From Lentzea xinjiangensis (GTDB lineage Bacteria > Actinomycetota > Actinomycetes > Mycobacteriales > Pseudonocardiaceae): a DNA stretch of 64,000 nt. Position numbers and translations under genes: made by a program. Shown here piece by piece: positions 9,781 to 18,911 of the stretch; position 1 is the stretch's first letter; every line of letters begins with the position of its first letter. The notes under the pieces were generated by a model, which ran no database searches, was not told where the DNA came from, and saw nothing but the letters and a program-made list of their open reading frames with translations. The stretch covers positions 133,290-197,289 of the forward strand of contig NZ_FOFR01000004.1 in NCBI RefSeq assembly GCF_900110955.1. The letters run 5' to 3'.

Positions 9781-10131
9781 ATGGCCCAGAAAGTTCTCGT
9801 TCAGCTCATCGACGACCTCGACGGCACGGCGGCCGACGATGTCGAAGCCGTCAGCTTCGGTCTGGACGGCGTCTCCTACGAAATCGACCTCAAGCAGGAG
9901 AACGCCGCGAAGCTGCGTGACGCGCTGGCGAGTTTCGTCGCCAGTGCCCGCCGCACGAGTGGTCGTGCGAAGAGGGCGGCGAACACGACGCGCACCGTCG
10001 TCGCCGAGTCGCGCACCAAGGAGCAGACGAAGGCGATTCGCGAGTGGGCCAAGGTCAACGGCCATGAGCTCTCCGACCGCGGCCGCATTCCCACGAACAT
10101 CATCGAGGAGTTCGAGAAGGCGCACCGCTGA
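9781..10131 (+). CDS. lsr2: Lsr2 nucleoid-associated protein
   Basis: 116 aa, close to the usual 112. The start MAQKVLVQLIDDLDG and the N-terminal dimerisation strands (VSFGLDGVSYEIDL) match Lsr2. The C-terminal DNA-binding domain carries IREWAKVNGHELSDRGRIP, where RGR is the AT-hook-like loop that inserts into the minor groove. Lsr2 silences AT-rich and horizontally acquired DNA in actinobacteria. GAAGGAGCGAAGGC precedes the ATG. Confidence 0.95.
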   Translation: MAQKVLVQLIDDLDGTAADDVEAVSFGLDGVSYEIDLKQENAAKLRDALASFVASARRTSGRAKRAANTTRTVVAESRTKEQTKAIREWAKVNGHELSDRGRIPTNIIEEFEKAHR

Positions 10132-10198
10132 AGTCGTGCTGCGATTCCGGCCGAGCCCTGGTCGAAGCATTCGGCGTGAGACGGTTCCTGCTTTTGGC

Positions 10199-10747
10199 TT
10201 ACGGCGCTATCGTGCGAGTGTTCGCTCCACAAGCCCTGCCTGGGCGTGAACCGTCGCGGCAAGCTCCGCCAGGGCTGTACTTGACGCCCGACCAGTAGAT
10301 CGGCGTCACGCTCGACAGCCTGACGATGCCTTCGCGTTTCACGCGCACGACAGCGAAATCGCTCGTGTACTGCGTGCCGTCAGCGTGCCTGCCTTGGAGG
10401 TGGAGTACGGACACCCGGTTCGATCCGGATTCGCCGGCATCGACCGTGTAGCCCGTCACCGCGGGGAGCACGGCGTCGATCGGGGCTTGGGCGCGGGCGT
10501 CCTGGGCGAGGTGCCTGCATAAGGAGGGTTCAGTGGCGATCGAGCGGCAGATGCCGTCGTAGTCACCGGCTTTGGCGAAATTCGCGACGTCTCTGAGCAA
10601 CGACTCGGCATCTTGCTGTGATACCGCTTCTACCTCACCGGCCGAGTGTTCGAGGGTGTTCCAGGTAATCGCACCTATTGTGGCGAACAGGAGCAGTGTG
10701 AATGCCGCCGTTAACATCCTGTTCGATCGACGTGGCCTGTCCCTCAT
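10199..10747 (-). CDS. Hypothetical single-pass membrane or secreted protein
   Basis: 182 aa. A short basic N-terminus (MRDRPRRSNR) precedes one hydrophobic helix (MLTAAFTLLLFATIGAI) and an extracytoplasmic domain of about 145 residues. Two cysteines in GICRSIATEPSLCRH could pair. The overall pattern resembles lipoprotein-like or anchored NTF2-type conserved hypotheticals of actinobacteria, but I do not recognise the family. The direction is opposite to Lsr2 and the gene stands alone. Confidence 0.6.
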   Translation of the reverse strand: MRDRPRRSNRMLTAAFTLLLFATIGAITWNTLEHSAGEVEAVSQQDAESLLRDVANFAKAGDYDGICRSIATEPSLCRHLAQDARAQAPIDAVLPAVTGYTVDAGESGSNRVSVLHLQGRHADGTQYTSDFAVVRVKREGIVRLSSVTPIYWSGVKYSPGGACRDGSRPGRACGANTRTIAP

Positions 10748-10858
10748 TGAACCCCCTGGACCGAGCGGCGTGACGAGCAGTATCAGTAAACCTCATCAAG
10801 TATTCGAGCGTTATAGCTTCTTTCGGCGTAACGCCCTCCGGCGAGGACATCCACCAAA

Positions 10859-11373
10859 GTGACCTCCTCCGAACTCACCCGCTCGCCCCGGCGGGCCGGT
10901 CTCGCCGTGCTGGGCGTTGTCGCCGTTGCAGGCCTGGGGCTCGGAGCGTGGTGGATGACGGGAACGGCACCGCCGGAGCAGCCGGAACGCCGGGTGCCCT
11001 CTGCGTCGGGTTCGCCACGCCGGACGCCGATCATCGGTGCGCGACGGATCGAGGCCATGACCCGGTGTCCGACATGGAGATCGTGGTCTCCCGCGTGGGC
11101 CTGTGCCTCGACGGCAGAGGACATCCGTGTGCGGGAGGCACCGTCAGGCGACCGGCCACCGCGGCTGTTGCCGAGACCGCCCGGCAGCGGCTGGCGGAAG
11201 CCGGGTTCGGCGACGGTTCGGTGGCGTGGGAGAAGAATCCGGCTCCCGCGGGGAGCTTGTCCTACGCCGCCGAGGTGCCCGGCGGTGGCGGTTGCCGGGA
11301 GGGCGCTGTGCCGAGGCGTAGGTCTTCGCGGTCTGCTGGTTCTGATCTGGAGCGGGAGCGGGCGGTGCCGTAG
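10859..11373 (+). pseudogene. Frameshifted gene for a membrane-anchored protein
   Basis: The frame opening at GTG 10859 gives a plausible N-terminal anchor (residues LAVLGVVAVAGLGLGAWW) but then degenerates. A second frame, open from 10948 to 11373, continues with a normal-looking domain (MEIVVSRVGLCLDGRGHPCAGG, then ETARQRLAEAGFGDGSVAW). The two fit one protein only if a frameshift lies near 11020-11080. It may be a real pseudogene or a sequencing error; alternatively the second frame alone is the gene. Function unknown. Confidence 0.4.
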
Positions 11374-11417
11374 TTTGAACGGCTGCCGGGCCCGCCACCT
11401 CCGGAGGACGACGACCT

Positions 11418-11786
11418 GTGAAGCGCAAGCCCAAGGCCGTGGAGCCGGTCAGCACCACGGTCACCCAGGAGCAGGTCAAGCTGCTGGCGCTGGTGGAGCA
11501 GGGTGGCGTGCACCGCGGGGCCACGCGGTGGTACGTCGAGCACCGGCCGGCCCAGCGATGGGACGCCGACGACCTGGAGGTCCTGCGGCAGCGCTGCTGG
11601 ATCACCTGGGAGCACCCCGAGCGGCCCATGCGGCACGGCATGGCGGCGCCGGTCTGGATCACGGCTCAGGGGCGGGCGGCGTTGCGGCACCACCTGCCGG
11701 AGTGGGTGTCGGAGCGCAGGGCGGTTGTCGCGGCGCCACCTCGGTTGCCCCGCCGGCAGACGATCAGGGCCCTCGACGCGCTGTAG
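11418..11786 (+). CDS. Small conserved hypothetical protein, possibly winged helix
   Basis: 122 aa from GTG 11418. The sequence is basic with an order of helix (VTQEQVKLLALVEQGGVHRG), strand and helix, and ends in WITAQGRAALRHHLPEW, which resembles the helix-wing pattern of MarR-like regulators. No family can be named with confidence. It is followed 16 bp later by a P450 gene on the same strand. Confidence 0.5.
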   Translation: MKRKPKAVEPVSTTVTQEQVKLLALVEQGGVHRGATRWYVEHRPAQRWDADDLEVLRQRCWITWEHPERPMRHGMAAPVWITAQGRAALRHHLPEWVSERRAVVAAPPRLPRRQTIRALDAL

Positions 11787-11802
11787 GAGGCGAGCCTCGA
11801 CC

Positions 11803-12996
11803 ATGTCGGACCTGCTGATCGGTGGCGGTTTACGTGCACGTGAGCACCATCGGATCGAGGACGACGCACGGGCGGAAGGGCCGCTGCACGGTGTGACGTT
11901 GCCCAACGGCGTCGAGATGCAGGTGGTCACGGTCGGGCTGGAGCTCACCCGCAAGCTGCTGGCGGACCGCAGGCTGTCCAAGGACAGCGACGCTCTGCAA
12001 CGTGAGATCAAGCGTCAGCTCGCGGAGCGCGGTAGTGCGCAGACGGAGCTTGCCGGGTTGTTCGGGCCGAGCATGCTCAACAGCGATGACCCGAAGCACG
12101 CCCGGTTGCGCGCGCTCGCGGTGAAGGCGTTCAACGGGCACGCGGTGCAGCGGCTCGCGCCTCGGATCGAGGAGATCACCGCGGACCTCATCGGCGGGTT
12201 GCCCGAGGGCCAGGAGGTCGACCTCGTCAAGGCGCTGGCGGTGCCGATGCCGCTGCACGTCATCGGTGAGGTGCTCGGTGTGCCGGAGGACGACCGGGAC
12301 CGCCTGCGCACGCTGATCGAGGCGATGATGTCCATGGAGCCCGAGGTGTCCCAGCCGGCCAGCGGCGCGTTGGGCGGGTACTTCCACACCCTGCTCACGG
12401 GCGACGTGCTGGACAAGGACTCGCTGTTCGGCGCGCTCACGGCCGGTGGCGCCGACCGTCTGACGCACGACGAGTTGATCGCGATGGCGTTCCTCCTCGT
12501 CGTAGCGGGCCACGAGACGACGGCGGGGCTCATCGCCAACGTCGTGCACGATGCGTTGGACAACGGGCTGTGGGAGCAGGTTGCCGCCGATCCCGGACTG
12601 GTGCCACTGCTCGTCGAGGAGACGCTGCGGCACAACCCGCCGGTTCGCCACGCCACCCACCGCGTGACCACCGAGCCGGTCGAGATCGACGGTGCCGAGG
12701 TTCCCGCGAACACGCTGCTGCTGATCAACCTCGGCTCCGCCGGGCGGTGCCCGCGGGCGCACGGGGACGCCGCGCGGTACCGGATCGACCGGTCCGCGAC
12801 CGGACACGCCGCGTTCGGGCACGGCCCGCACTTCTGCCTCGGCGCGGCGCTGGCGCGGTTGGAGACCGAGACCGTGCTGCGGCGGCTCACGGCCCGGTTC
12901 CCGCGCGCTGTCCGCGTGGGCGACGAGCAGCCGGCGGTGACGCACAACGACATCATGGCCAGCCTGCGGGCGTTGCCGGTCGTTCTGCGCCGCTGA
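11803..12996 (+). CDS. Cytochrome P450
   Basis: 397 aa. Class I bacterial P450. The I-helix oxygen-binding motif is VVAGHETTAG (about residue 230), the K-helix ExxR is EETLR and the heme-binding loop is FGHGPHFCLGAALAR with the axial Cys. It uses external ferredoxin and reductase; none is adjacent. The best start is ATG 11803, after GGAGGCGAG. Physiological substrate unknown. It lies about 10 kb left of the biosynthetic cluster and may not belong to it. Confidence 0.9.
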   Translation: MSDLLIGGGLRAREHHRIEDDARAEGPLHGVTLPNGVEMQVVTVGLELTRKLLADRRLSKDSDALQREIKRQLAERGSAQTELAGLFGPSMLNSDDPKHARLRALAVKAFNGHAVQRLAPRIEEITADLIGGLPEGQEVDLVKALAVPMPLHVIGEVLGVPEDDRDRLRTLIEAMMSMEPEVSQPASGALGGYFHTLLTGDVLDKDSLFGALTAGGADRLTHDELIAMAFLLVVAGHETTAGLIANVVHDALDNGLWEQVAADPGLVPLLVEETLRHNPPVRHATHRVTTEPVEIDGAEVPANTLLLINLGSAGRCPRAHGDAARYRIDRSATGHAAFGHGPHFCLGAALARLETETVLRRLTARFPRAVRVGDEQPAVTHNDIMASLRALPVVLRR

Positions 12997-13270
12997 GCTG
13001 CGCTCGACGGCGTGGAGACCGGCGCAGGGAGTCCACATGAGACTAAAACGGAGGTCCTGCCGCGGGCGTTGACCGGGTGCAGGTGAGAGGGCGCGGGTGG
13101 ACCAAGGTCGGCGGCCCCGTGCCGCATCCGCGCCACGGCCGACTGGAGCAGCGCTGCCGCCGCACGGCCGGAACTGGGGTACGGGACCGTTCCGCGGGGG
13201 ATTAGGGGATGCACCCCAATGCGTCTGACCAGGGCTATCCCAATGTCCATTCCAGACGTAACTTTTCCTC

Positions 13271-13564
13271 ATGTCAGTGCGCACGTTCGCCGCCGTGGTC
13301 GGTCTCGCGTTCCTGCTCGGCGGGGCCGCGATCCTGCTCGTCGCGCTGGCCGTCGAGGCGCCGAGCGGCACGCTGGTCCCGTGCGGCAACGGGCTGGGCA
13401 TCGGGGTCGACGAGCCCGCGGTCGCCGCGGTGAGTCCGGCCTATGTGGACATCTGCGCCGACCTGCGGCACCGACGGCTGCTCTGGGGCCTGCCGGTGAG
13501 CGGCGTGGGCGTGGTGCTGCTGGTCGCCTCGCTGATCGGTGCCCGCAAGGCTACTCGCCGGTAA
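13271..13564 (+). CDS. Small two-helix membrane protein
   Basis: 97 aa. Two hydrophobic helices (residues about 5-27 and 72-92) bracket an outward loop of about 40 residues with two cysteines (LVPCGNG and DICADL) that could form a disulfide. The C-terminus is basic (RKATRR). It is 9 bp upstream of the reductase gene and probably co-transcribed. Function unknown. Confidence 0.65.
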   Translation: MSVRTFAAVVGLAFLLGGAAILLVALAVEAPSGTLVPCGNGLGIGVDEPAVAAVSPAYVDICADLRHRRLLWGLPVSGVGVVLLVASLIGARKATRR

Positions 13565-13573
13565 GGTCGCGGT

Positions 13574-14599
13574 ATGACGTGGATGGTCTACGGCGCCAAC
13601 GGCTACACCGGACGTCTCATCGCCGCGCTCGCGGTCGAGCGCGGGCAACGGCCGATCCTCGCCGGCCGCTCGGCCGAGAAGGTCGCCCCGCTCGCCGCCG
13701 CCCTGGGGCTCGAACACCGGGCGTTCGACCTGGGACGGGCCAGGGCGAACCTCGAGGACGTCGACGCCGTCGTGCACTGCGCCGGACCGTTCGCGCACAC
13801 ATCCGCGGCGATGGTCGACGCCTGCCTGCAGACCCGCACGCACTACCTCGACATCACCGGCGAGATCGACGTCTTCGAGTCCGTCGGCCTGAGGCACATC
13901 GACGCGCGCAAGGCGGGCGTTGTGCTGTTGCCCGGTGCCGGGTTCGACGTCGTACCGACCGACTGCGTCGCCGCGATGCTGAAGGACGCCCTGCCGACCG
14001 CCACGCACCTCGACCTCGCGTTCGTCGTCGGAGGAGGAGCCAGCGCGGGTACGACGAAGACGTCCGTCGAAGCCGCCGCCGTGGGTGGGCGGATCCGGGT
14101 GAACGGCGAGCTCAAGAGCGTCCGCATCGGGCACCGCAGGCGCACGGCCCACTTCCGGTCCGGGCCGCGTGAGGTCGGCAGCATCCCGTGGGGCGACGTC
14201 AGCACCGCCTACCGCTCGACGGGCATCCCGAACATCACGACGTTCACCGCCGTGCCGGGCGTGCTCGGACAGCTCCAGCGGATCTTCGCGCCCGTGCTCA
14301 AGACGCCGCTCGTGCAGAAGGTGGCGACAACCGTAGCCGGCCAGGTGAAGGGCCCCGACGAGCGCAAGCGCGCCAACACCCGCGCCGAGGTGTTCGGCGA
14401 GGCGTGGGACGCGCAGACCAGGGTCCAGTGCGCGATCACCACGCCGAACGCCTACAGCCTGACCGCCGACTCCGTCCTCAGGGCCATCGGCCGGATCGAC
14501 GGCGTGGCGCCCGGCGTGCACACGCCGTCCAGCGCGTTCGGCGCCGGGTTCGTGCGCGAGCTGGACGGGGTCGTGGCGGGCGAGATCCGCTTCGGCTGA
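13574..14599 (+). CDS. Saccharopine dehydrogenase-like NAD(P)-binding protein
   Basis: 341 aa. The N-terminal Rossmann motif is VYGANGYTGRLIAALAVERG, followed by AGRSAEKV, the pattern of the saccharopine dehydrogenase family clade that includes the mycobacterial trans-acting enoyl reductase. The central motif CAGPFAHTSAAMVDACLQTRTHYLDITGE is conserved in that clade. It probably acts as an NAD(P)-dependent oxidoreductase; the substrate is not visible. Confidence 0.75.
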   Translation: MTWMVYGANGYTGRLIAALAVERGQRPILAGRSAEKVAPLAAALGLEHRAFDLGRARANLEDVDAVVHCAGPFAHTSAAMVDACLQTRTHYLDITGEIDVFESVGLRHIDARKAGVVLLPGAGFDVVPTDCVAAMLKDALPTATHLDLAFVVGGGASAGTTKTSVEAAAVGGRIRVNGELKSVRIGHRRRTAHFRSGPREVGSIPWGDVSTAYRSTGIPNITTFTAVPGVLGQLQRIFAPVLKTPLVQKVATTVAGQVKGPDERKRANTRAEVFGEAWDAQTRVQCAITTPNAYSLTADSVLRAIGRIDGVAPGVHTPSSAFGAGFVRELDGVVAGEIRFG

Positions 14600-14779
14600 C
14601 GCCCTCCGCCTCCCTCGTCGCGTTGTCCTGCCGCCACGCCTGAGCACGCGGACGTCACGCCACCGTCGGGTGAAAACCGGGTGGACGCGCCCACCGCCGG
14701 GAAAGCCGGGAACCGCGTGGTGCGCCGCCGTCGGACGCGGTCACCGGGCGACAGGGCGAACGGGCGGGGGTGGGCGCGG

Positions 14780-15337
14780 ATGGGCGTGGCCGAGGCGGTC
14801 GCACTCGACGATGCCACGCTGGTGGCGCGGTCCCGCGAGGGCGACGTGCGGGCTTACGAGCACCTGGTCCGGCGTTACCAGGGGCCGATGTACCGGCTGG
14901 CGTTGCGCATCGTGGGCGGCTCCGGTGACGCCGAGGACGTCGTGCAGGACGTGTTCCTCACGGCGTGGCGGCGGCTCGGGCAGCTCCACGACGACGGGGC
15001 GTTCCTCGGCTGGCTCTACCGGAGCACCACCAACCAGTGCCTGAACGTGCTGCGCAAGCGCAAACCGCACGCCGACACCGATCTCGACGAGCACGAGTCG
15101 CCGGCGCCGCGCACCCGCCCCGAACGCGAGGTGGAGATGAACGCGCAGCTCGACGCGTTGCGGGCCGCCCTGCGCGGGCTCACGCCGCAGCAGCGGGCGT
15201 GCTGGGTGCTCCGGGAGGTCCACGGCCGGTCCTACGACGAGATCGCCGAGGCGATCGGCACGACCCAGCAGGCGGTGCGCGGCAGGCTCGCGCGGGCACG
15301 GGCCCAACTCGCGGAGGCGATGGCGCCGTGGCGGTGA
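14780..15337 (+). CDS. ECF-type RNA polymerase sigma factor
   Basis: 185 aa from ATG 14780. Region 2 is seen in LVRRYQGPMYRLALRIVG with the DAEDVVQDVFLTAWRRL motif, and region 4 in LTPQQRACWVLREVHGRSYDEIAEAIGTTQQAVRGRLARARAQL (only parts quoted). It heads the Asp23/Gls24 operon and its stop overlaps the next gene, so it probably controls this operon in response to envelope stress. Confidence 0.88.
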   Translation: MGVAEAVALDDATLVARSREGDVRAYEHLVRRYQGPMYRLALRIVGGSGDAEDVVQDVFLTAWRRLGQLHDDGAFLGWLYRSTTNQCLNVLRKRKPHADTDLDEHESPAPRTRPEREVEMNAQLDALRAALRGLTPQQRACWVLREVHGRSYDEIAEAIGTTQQAVRGRLARARAQLAEAMAPWR

Positions 15338-15711
15338 CGTCGGGCCACGTCCTGCCGTGCGGGTGTGACGTGGAGCAGGTCTGGGAGGCGATCGGCCTCT
15401 CCGGCGGGCACGCGCGGTCGTGCCCGCACTGCGCGGCGGTGCGGGAGAGCCTGCTGGTGCTGCGCGCGGCGACGGCGGAGCTGGCTCGCGACCAGGCCGA
15501 GCCGTCGTCCGGCCTGGTCAGCCGCGTGATGTCCGCCGTGCGGGCCGAGGTGCGGCGGTCGGACGTCCTGCCGTCGCCCGGCGACGGGCCGGCCCGGATG
15601 AGCATGCGCGCGGTCGCGATGGCCGGGGACGTCGGCGAAGACCCGATGTGCGTGCGGCTGGTGGTGACCGATGTGGACGGACGTTCCCTCGATCACCTGA
15701 ACGGGACGTGA
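15328..15711 (+). CDS. Putative zinc-binding anti-sigma factor
   Basis: 127 aa from GTG 15328, overlapping the sigma gene end by 10 bp, which suggests translational coupling. The motif GGHARSCPHC (H-x3-C-x2-C) with an upstream CGC is the signature of ZAS anti-sigma factors. There is no membrane helix, so it would be a soluble redox or zinc sensor. Its role as partner of the preceding sigma factor is inferred from position and motif. Confidence 0.7.
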   Translation: MAVTSGHVLPCGCDVEQVWEAIGLSGGHARSCPHCAAVRESLLVLRAATAELARDQAEPSSGLVSRVMSAVRAEVRRSDVLPSPGDGPARMSMRAVAMAGDVGEDPMCVRLVVTDVDGRSLDHLNGT

Positions 15712-15767
15712 CGATTCCGCCGCGAGCCGGGTCGTTGCGCTGTGGACAGTCCGGGGAAGGGGAAGCG

Positions 15768-16208
15768 ATGAGCGCGCAGACAGCGGAGAAGAACGGTGTC
15801 CCCGGCGGGAGCCTGGCGACCGACAAGGGGTCGACGACCATCGCGGACGTCGTGGTGCAGAAGGTCGCGGGCCTCGCCGCACGGGAGATCCGGGGCGTGC
15901 ACGCGCTCGGTGGTGGTGCGACGCGGGCGTTGAGCGCGTTGCGCGAACGCATCCCCGGCGCCACCGCGAGCGTGGGCCAGGGGGTGTCGGTCGAGGTCGG
16001 CGAGAAGCAGGCCGCGGTGGACCTGGAGCTCGTCGTCGAGTACGGCGTGCCGATCGCGGACCTGGCGAGGTCGGTGCGCGGCAACGTGATCAACGCGATC
16101 GAGCAGATCACCGGCCTCGAGGTGGTCGAGGTCAACATCAACGTGAACGACGTGCACATCCCGAGCGACTCCGAGGGCGACGAGCCCGGCACCGCTCGCG
16201 TGCGGTGA
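15768..16208 (+). CDS. Asp23/Gls24 family envelope stress response protein (first copy)
   Basis: 146 aa. After a polar N-terminal tail the domain shows TTIADVVVQKVAGLAAREIRGVHALG, the family's alternating strand-helix pattern, then VDLELVVEYGVPIADLARSVRGNV and ITGLEVVEVNINVNDV. Asp23/Gls24 proteins line the membrane under envelope stress through AmaP. It is in an operon with a second Asp23 protein and an AmaP-like anchor. Confidence 0.88.
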   Translation: MSAQTAEKNGVPGGSLATDKGSTTIADVVVQKVAGLAAREIRGVHALGGGATRALSALRERIPGATASVGQGVSVEVGEKQAAVDLELVVEYGVPIADLARSVRGNVINAIEQITGLEVVEVNINVNDVHIPSDSEGDEPGTARVR

Positions 16209-16219
16209 GGGGGAGCGCC

Positions 16220-16396
16220 ATGAGCACCACGGCACTGGGCCTGCTGACCGGGCTGGCGCTCGGCCTGGCCGCCGCGTTCGGGGGCTTCAGCGCGTTCCTG
16301 CTCGTGCTCGTCCTCGGCGGTCTCGGCCTGGTGGTGGGCCGGGTCGCGGAGGGCAAGCTGGACCTCGCGCAGCTGCTCGGCAGGGAACGGGACTGA
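16220..16396 (+). CDS. DUF2273-like small membrane protein
   Basis: 58 aa. The protein is nearly all one or two hydrophobic helices (LGLLTGLALGLAAAFGGFSAF and LLVLVLGGLGLVVGR) with a charged tail. A small membrane protein of this form (DUF2273) is a standing member of Asp23/AmaP operons. Confidence 0.7.
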   Translation: MSTTALGLLTGLALGLAAAFGGFSAFLLVLVLGGLGLVVGRVAEGKLDLAQLLGRERD

Positions 16397-16398
16397 CG

Positions 16399-16716
16399 AT
16401 GACCGCACCGCTCGTCGCCGCCCAGCCGGGCGTGACCACCGTCGCCGACCGCGCCGTGAGCCGCATCGCCGGACGCGCCGCGCTGGAGGTGCCGGACGTG
16501 CTCGCGGCGGCGGTCACCGCGCGGGTGACCGCAGGAGTGGCGGCGCTGGACGTCCGTCTCGACCTGCGGTACCCCGCGCCCGTCGCCCCGGCCGCCGCAC
16601 GCGTGCGCGCACACCTGGCCGAACGGGTAGCCGTCCTCACCGGGCTCCGAGTGTCCGTTGTGGACGTTTCAATCGGTGTGCTGCGCGCGGAGCCGCGTGC
16701 GGGGAGGGTGCGATGA
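16399..16716 (+). CDS. Asp23/Gls24 family protein (second copy)
   Basis: 105 aa. It keeps the Asp23 pattern VADRAVSRIAGRAALEVPDV, then a strand pair and LTGLRVSVVDVSIGVL at the end. It is shorter than the first copy and lacks the polar tail. It overlaps the next gene by 4 bp. Confidence 0.8.
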   Translation: MTAPLVAAQPGVTTVADRAVSRIAGRAALEVPDVLAAAVTARVTAGVAALDVRLDLRYPAPVAPAAARVRAHLAERVAVLTGLRVSVVDVSIGVLRAEPRAGRVR

Positions 16717-17231
16717 CCCGCCGCTCCCGCCGGGCCCTGCCCGCCACGCTCACGGCACTCGTCCTGCTGGCCGTCTCGGTCGTGGTGGCGGTGTCCGCGA
16801 TCCAGCTCGCACTCGGTGAGACACCGTTGCTGCCGTACGACGTGATCGCGGCCCGGCTGCACGGCACGACGTGGTCGGCTTCCCCGGTGGCCGTGGCCGG
16901 CGGTGTCATCGCGGGCACCGGGTTGCTGCTGTTGCTCATCGCGGCGTTGCCCGGCCGTGCCAGGACCACCGCGCTCGACGAGCACACCGCGGTGTCGGTG
17001 CGGGGCCTGCGCAACGCACTGCGCTCGGCCGCCCGGGTCGACGGCGTCGAGTCCGCCGCGGTGAAGGTGCGCCCCGGGCGGGTGAAGGCGGTGGTGCGCA
17101 CTCGGCGTTCGGCCGCGCAGGACATCGGGGACGCCGTCCGCCACGCGCTCGAACGACGCGTCGACGAGTTCGCGCTCGCCCGGCCGCCGCGGGTCGTCGT
17201 CCGCGTCAAGACGCTCAGGAGCACGACGTGA
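16713..17231 (+). CDS. DUF6286 membrane protein of the Asp23 operon
   Basis: 172 aa. There are two transmembrane helices (residues about 10-33 and 63-85) and a C-terminal soluble domain with TAVSVRGLRNALRSAARVDGVESAAVKV, matching the DUF6286 domain common in actinobacterial Asp23 loci. It overlaps both neighbours by 4 bp. It probably anchors Asp23 proteins to the membrane. Confidence 0.75.
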   Translation: MTRRSRRALPATLTALVLLAVSVVVAVSAIQLALGETPLLPYDVIAARLHGTTWSASPVAVAGGVIAGTGLLLLLIAALPGRARTTALDEHTAVSVRGLRNALRSAARVDGVESAAVKVRPGRVKAVVRTRRSAAQDIGDAVRHALERRVDEFALARPPRVVVRVKTLRSTT

Positions 17232-17764
17232 ACCGCATCCTGCTCGGCCTGCTGGGACTGGTCCTGCTGACCGCGGGCGGCACGGTGATCGCCGCCCACC
17301 TCGGGCTCGTGCCCGCGGTCGGCCGCGACGCCGCGCTGGTGCCCGGCACGGCGTTGCCGCCGGCTCCGGTGCTCGTGGCGGTGGCGACCGCGGCGGTGGT
17401 GGTCGCGGTGCTGTGCCTGCGCTGGCTCTTCGCCCAGCTACCGCGCCGCGAGGTCGCCACCTGGCGCTGGGCGGACGACGCCGGCACCACCCGCATCACC
17501 ACCTCGGCGGCCGCCGCGCCGTTCGCCGAGGAGGTGACCGGCTACCCCGGTGTGCGCAAGGTCGAGGCCGCGTTGACCGGGCCGCGCACCCACCCGAGCC
17601 TGGCCCTCGTCGTCCGCGTCCACGGCGACGCGGATGTGCGGGGCATCCGTCGCCGCATCGACGACGAGGGCCTGCCCCGCCTGCGGGAAGCACTCGGCAC
17701 GCCCGGCCTCCTGGCCACCGTGGAGTTCCGCCTGGCCGCTCCCACCGGCGCGGGGGCGCGCTGA
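17228..17764 (+). CDS. amaP: AmaP-like alkaline shock response membrane anchor
   Basis: 178 aa from GTG 17228. Two N-terminal transmembrane helices (LLGLLGLVLLTAGGTVIAAH and VLVAVATAAVVVAVLCLRWL) are followed by a cytosolic domain of about 100 residues with WRWADDAGTTRITTSAAA. AmaP recruits Asp23 oligomers to the membrane. It is the last gene of the operon, before a strong hairpin. Confidence 0.75.
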   Translation: MNRILLGLLGLVLLTAGGTVIAAHLGLVPAVGRDAALVPGTALPPAPVLVAVATAAVVVAVLCLRWLFAQLPRREVATWRWADDAGTTRITTSAAAAPFAEEVTGYPGVRKVEAALTGPRTHPSLALVVRVHGDADVRGIRRRIDDEGLPRLREALGTPGLLATVEFRLAAPTGAGAR

Positions 17765-17771
17765 AGACGCC

Positions 17772-17804
17772 GAAGCGGGCCGGCACCCGGTGCCGGCCCG
17801 CTTC
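17772..17804. terminator. Hairpin terminator between the Asp23 operon and lipA
   Basis: Arms GAAGCGGGCCGGCACC (17772-17787) and GGTGCCGGCCCGCTTC (17789-17804) are fully complementary. They lie between two convergent genes, so the hairpin can stop transcription from both sides. Confidence 0.8.
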
Positions 17805-17816
17805 CGCGTGCGTGGG

Positions 17817-18821
17817 TCAGCGGGGCGCGAGCAGGCTCGTGATCTCCTGCGACGCCGACACCGTGAGCAGGTGCCGGAGGTTCTCCGGCAGGTCCTCGCC
17901 GCGCTTCTGCTTCGCCTCGGCGTACAGGCGGCCGGCGCGGTAGGAGGAGCGGACCAGCGGGCCCGCCATCACGCCGAGGAAGCCGATCTTCTCGGCCATC
18001 TCCTTGTGCTCGACGAACTCCTCGGGCTTCACCCAGCGCTCGACCGGGTGGTGCCGCGGCGACGGGCGCAGGTACTGGGTGATGGTGATGATGTCGCAGC
18101 CCGCGTCGTGGAGGTCGCTGAGCGCCTCGGTGACCTCTTCCGGCGTCTCGCCCATGCCGAGGATCAGGTTCGACTTGGTGACCAGGCCGAAGTCGCGGGC
18201 ACGGGTGATGACCTCGAGGGAGCGCTCGTAGCGGAACGCGGGGCGGATCCGCTTGAAGATCCGCGGGACGGTCTCCAGGTTGTGCGCGAGCACCTCGGGA
18301 CGGGACTCGAAGACCTCGGCGAGCTGCTCCGGCACCGCGTTGAAGTCCGGGATCAGCAGCTCGACGCCGGTGCCGGGGTTCATCTCGTGGATCTGGCGGA
18401 CGGTCTCCGCGTACAGCCACGCGCCGCCGTCGGGCAGGTCGTCACGGGCGACGCCGGTGACGGTCGAGTAGCGCAGGCCCATCGCCTGGACCGACTCGGC
18501 GACCCGGCGGGGCTCGTCGCGGTCGAGGTCGGCGGGCTTGCCCGTGTCGATCTGGCAGAAGTCGCAGCGCCGCGTGCACTGCTCACCGCCGATCAGGAAG
18601 GTGGCCTCGCGGTCTTCCCAGCACTCGTAGATGTTGGGACAGCCGGCCTCTTCGCAGACCGTGTGCAGGCCTTCGCGTTTGACCAGACCCTTGAGCTCCC
18701 GGTACTCGGGGCCCATCTTCGCCCGCGTCTTGATCCACGAGGGCTTCTTCTCGATCGGCGTCTGGCTGTTGCGGACCTCGAGCCGCAACAGCTTCCGACC
18801 CTCAGGTACCACAGTCACCAC
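17817..18821 (-). CDS. lipA: Lipoyl synthase
   Basis: 334 aa. Radical SAM enzyme that inserts two sulfur atoms into octanoyl groups on E2 and GcvH proteins. The auxiliary iron-sulfur cluster motif [13 protein letters not shown] and the radical SAM motif CTRRCDFC are both intact, and the C-terminal RSSYRAG motif is present. GTG 18821 or GTG 18818 may be the start; GAGG lies just upstream. It serves pyruvate dehydrogenase, encoded at 5.4 kb. Confidence 0.95.
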   Translation of the reverse strand: MVTVVPEGRKLLRLEVRNSQTPIEKKPSWIKTRAKMGPEYRELKGLVKREGLHTVCEEAGCPNIYECWEDREATFLIGGEQCTRRCDFCQIDTGKPADLDRDEPRRVAESVQAMGLRYSTVTGVARDDLPDGGAWLYAETVRQIHEMNPGTGVELLIPDFNAVPEQLAEVFESRPEVLAHNLETVPRIFKRIRPAFRYERSLEVITRARDFGLVTKSNLILGMGETPEEVTEALSDLHDAGCDIITITQYLRPSPRHHPVERWVKPEEFVEHKEMAEKIGFLGVMAGPLVRSSYRAGRLYAEAKQKRGEDLPENLRHLLTVSASQEITSLLAPR

Positions 18822-18911
18822 CTCACCCTACGCTGCGTGCCGGCGTGTCCGGGGTCACGCACGACAGGGTGAGGGCAGGTGCCAGAACCGGGCTCGCGCC
18901 GGAACGTTCGT

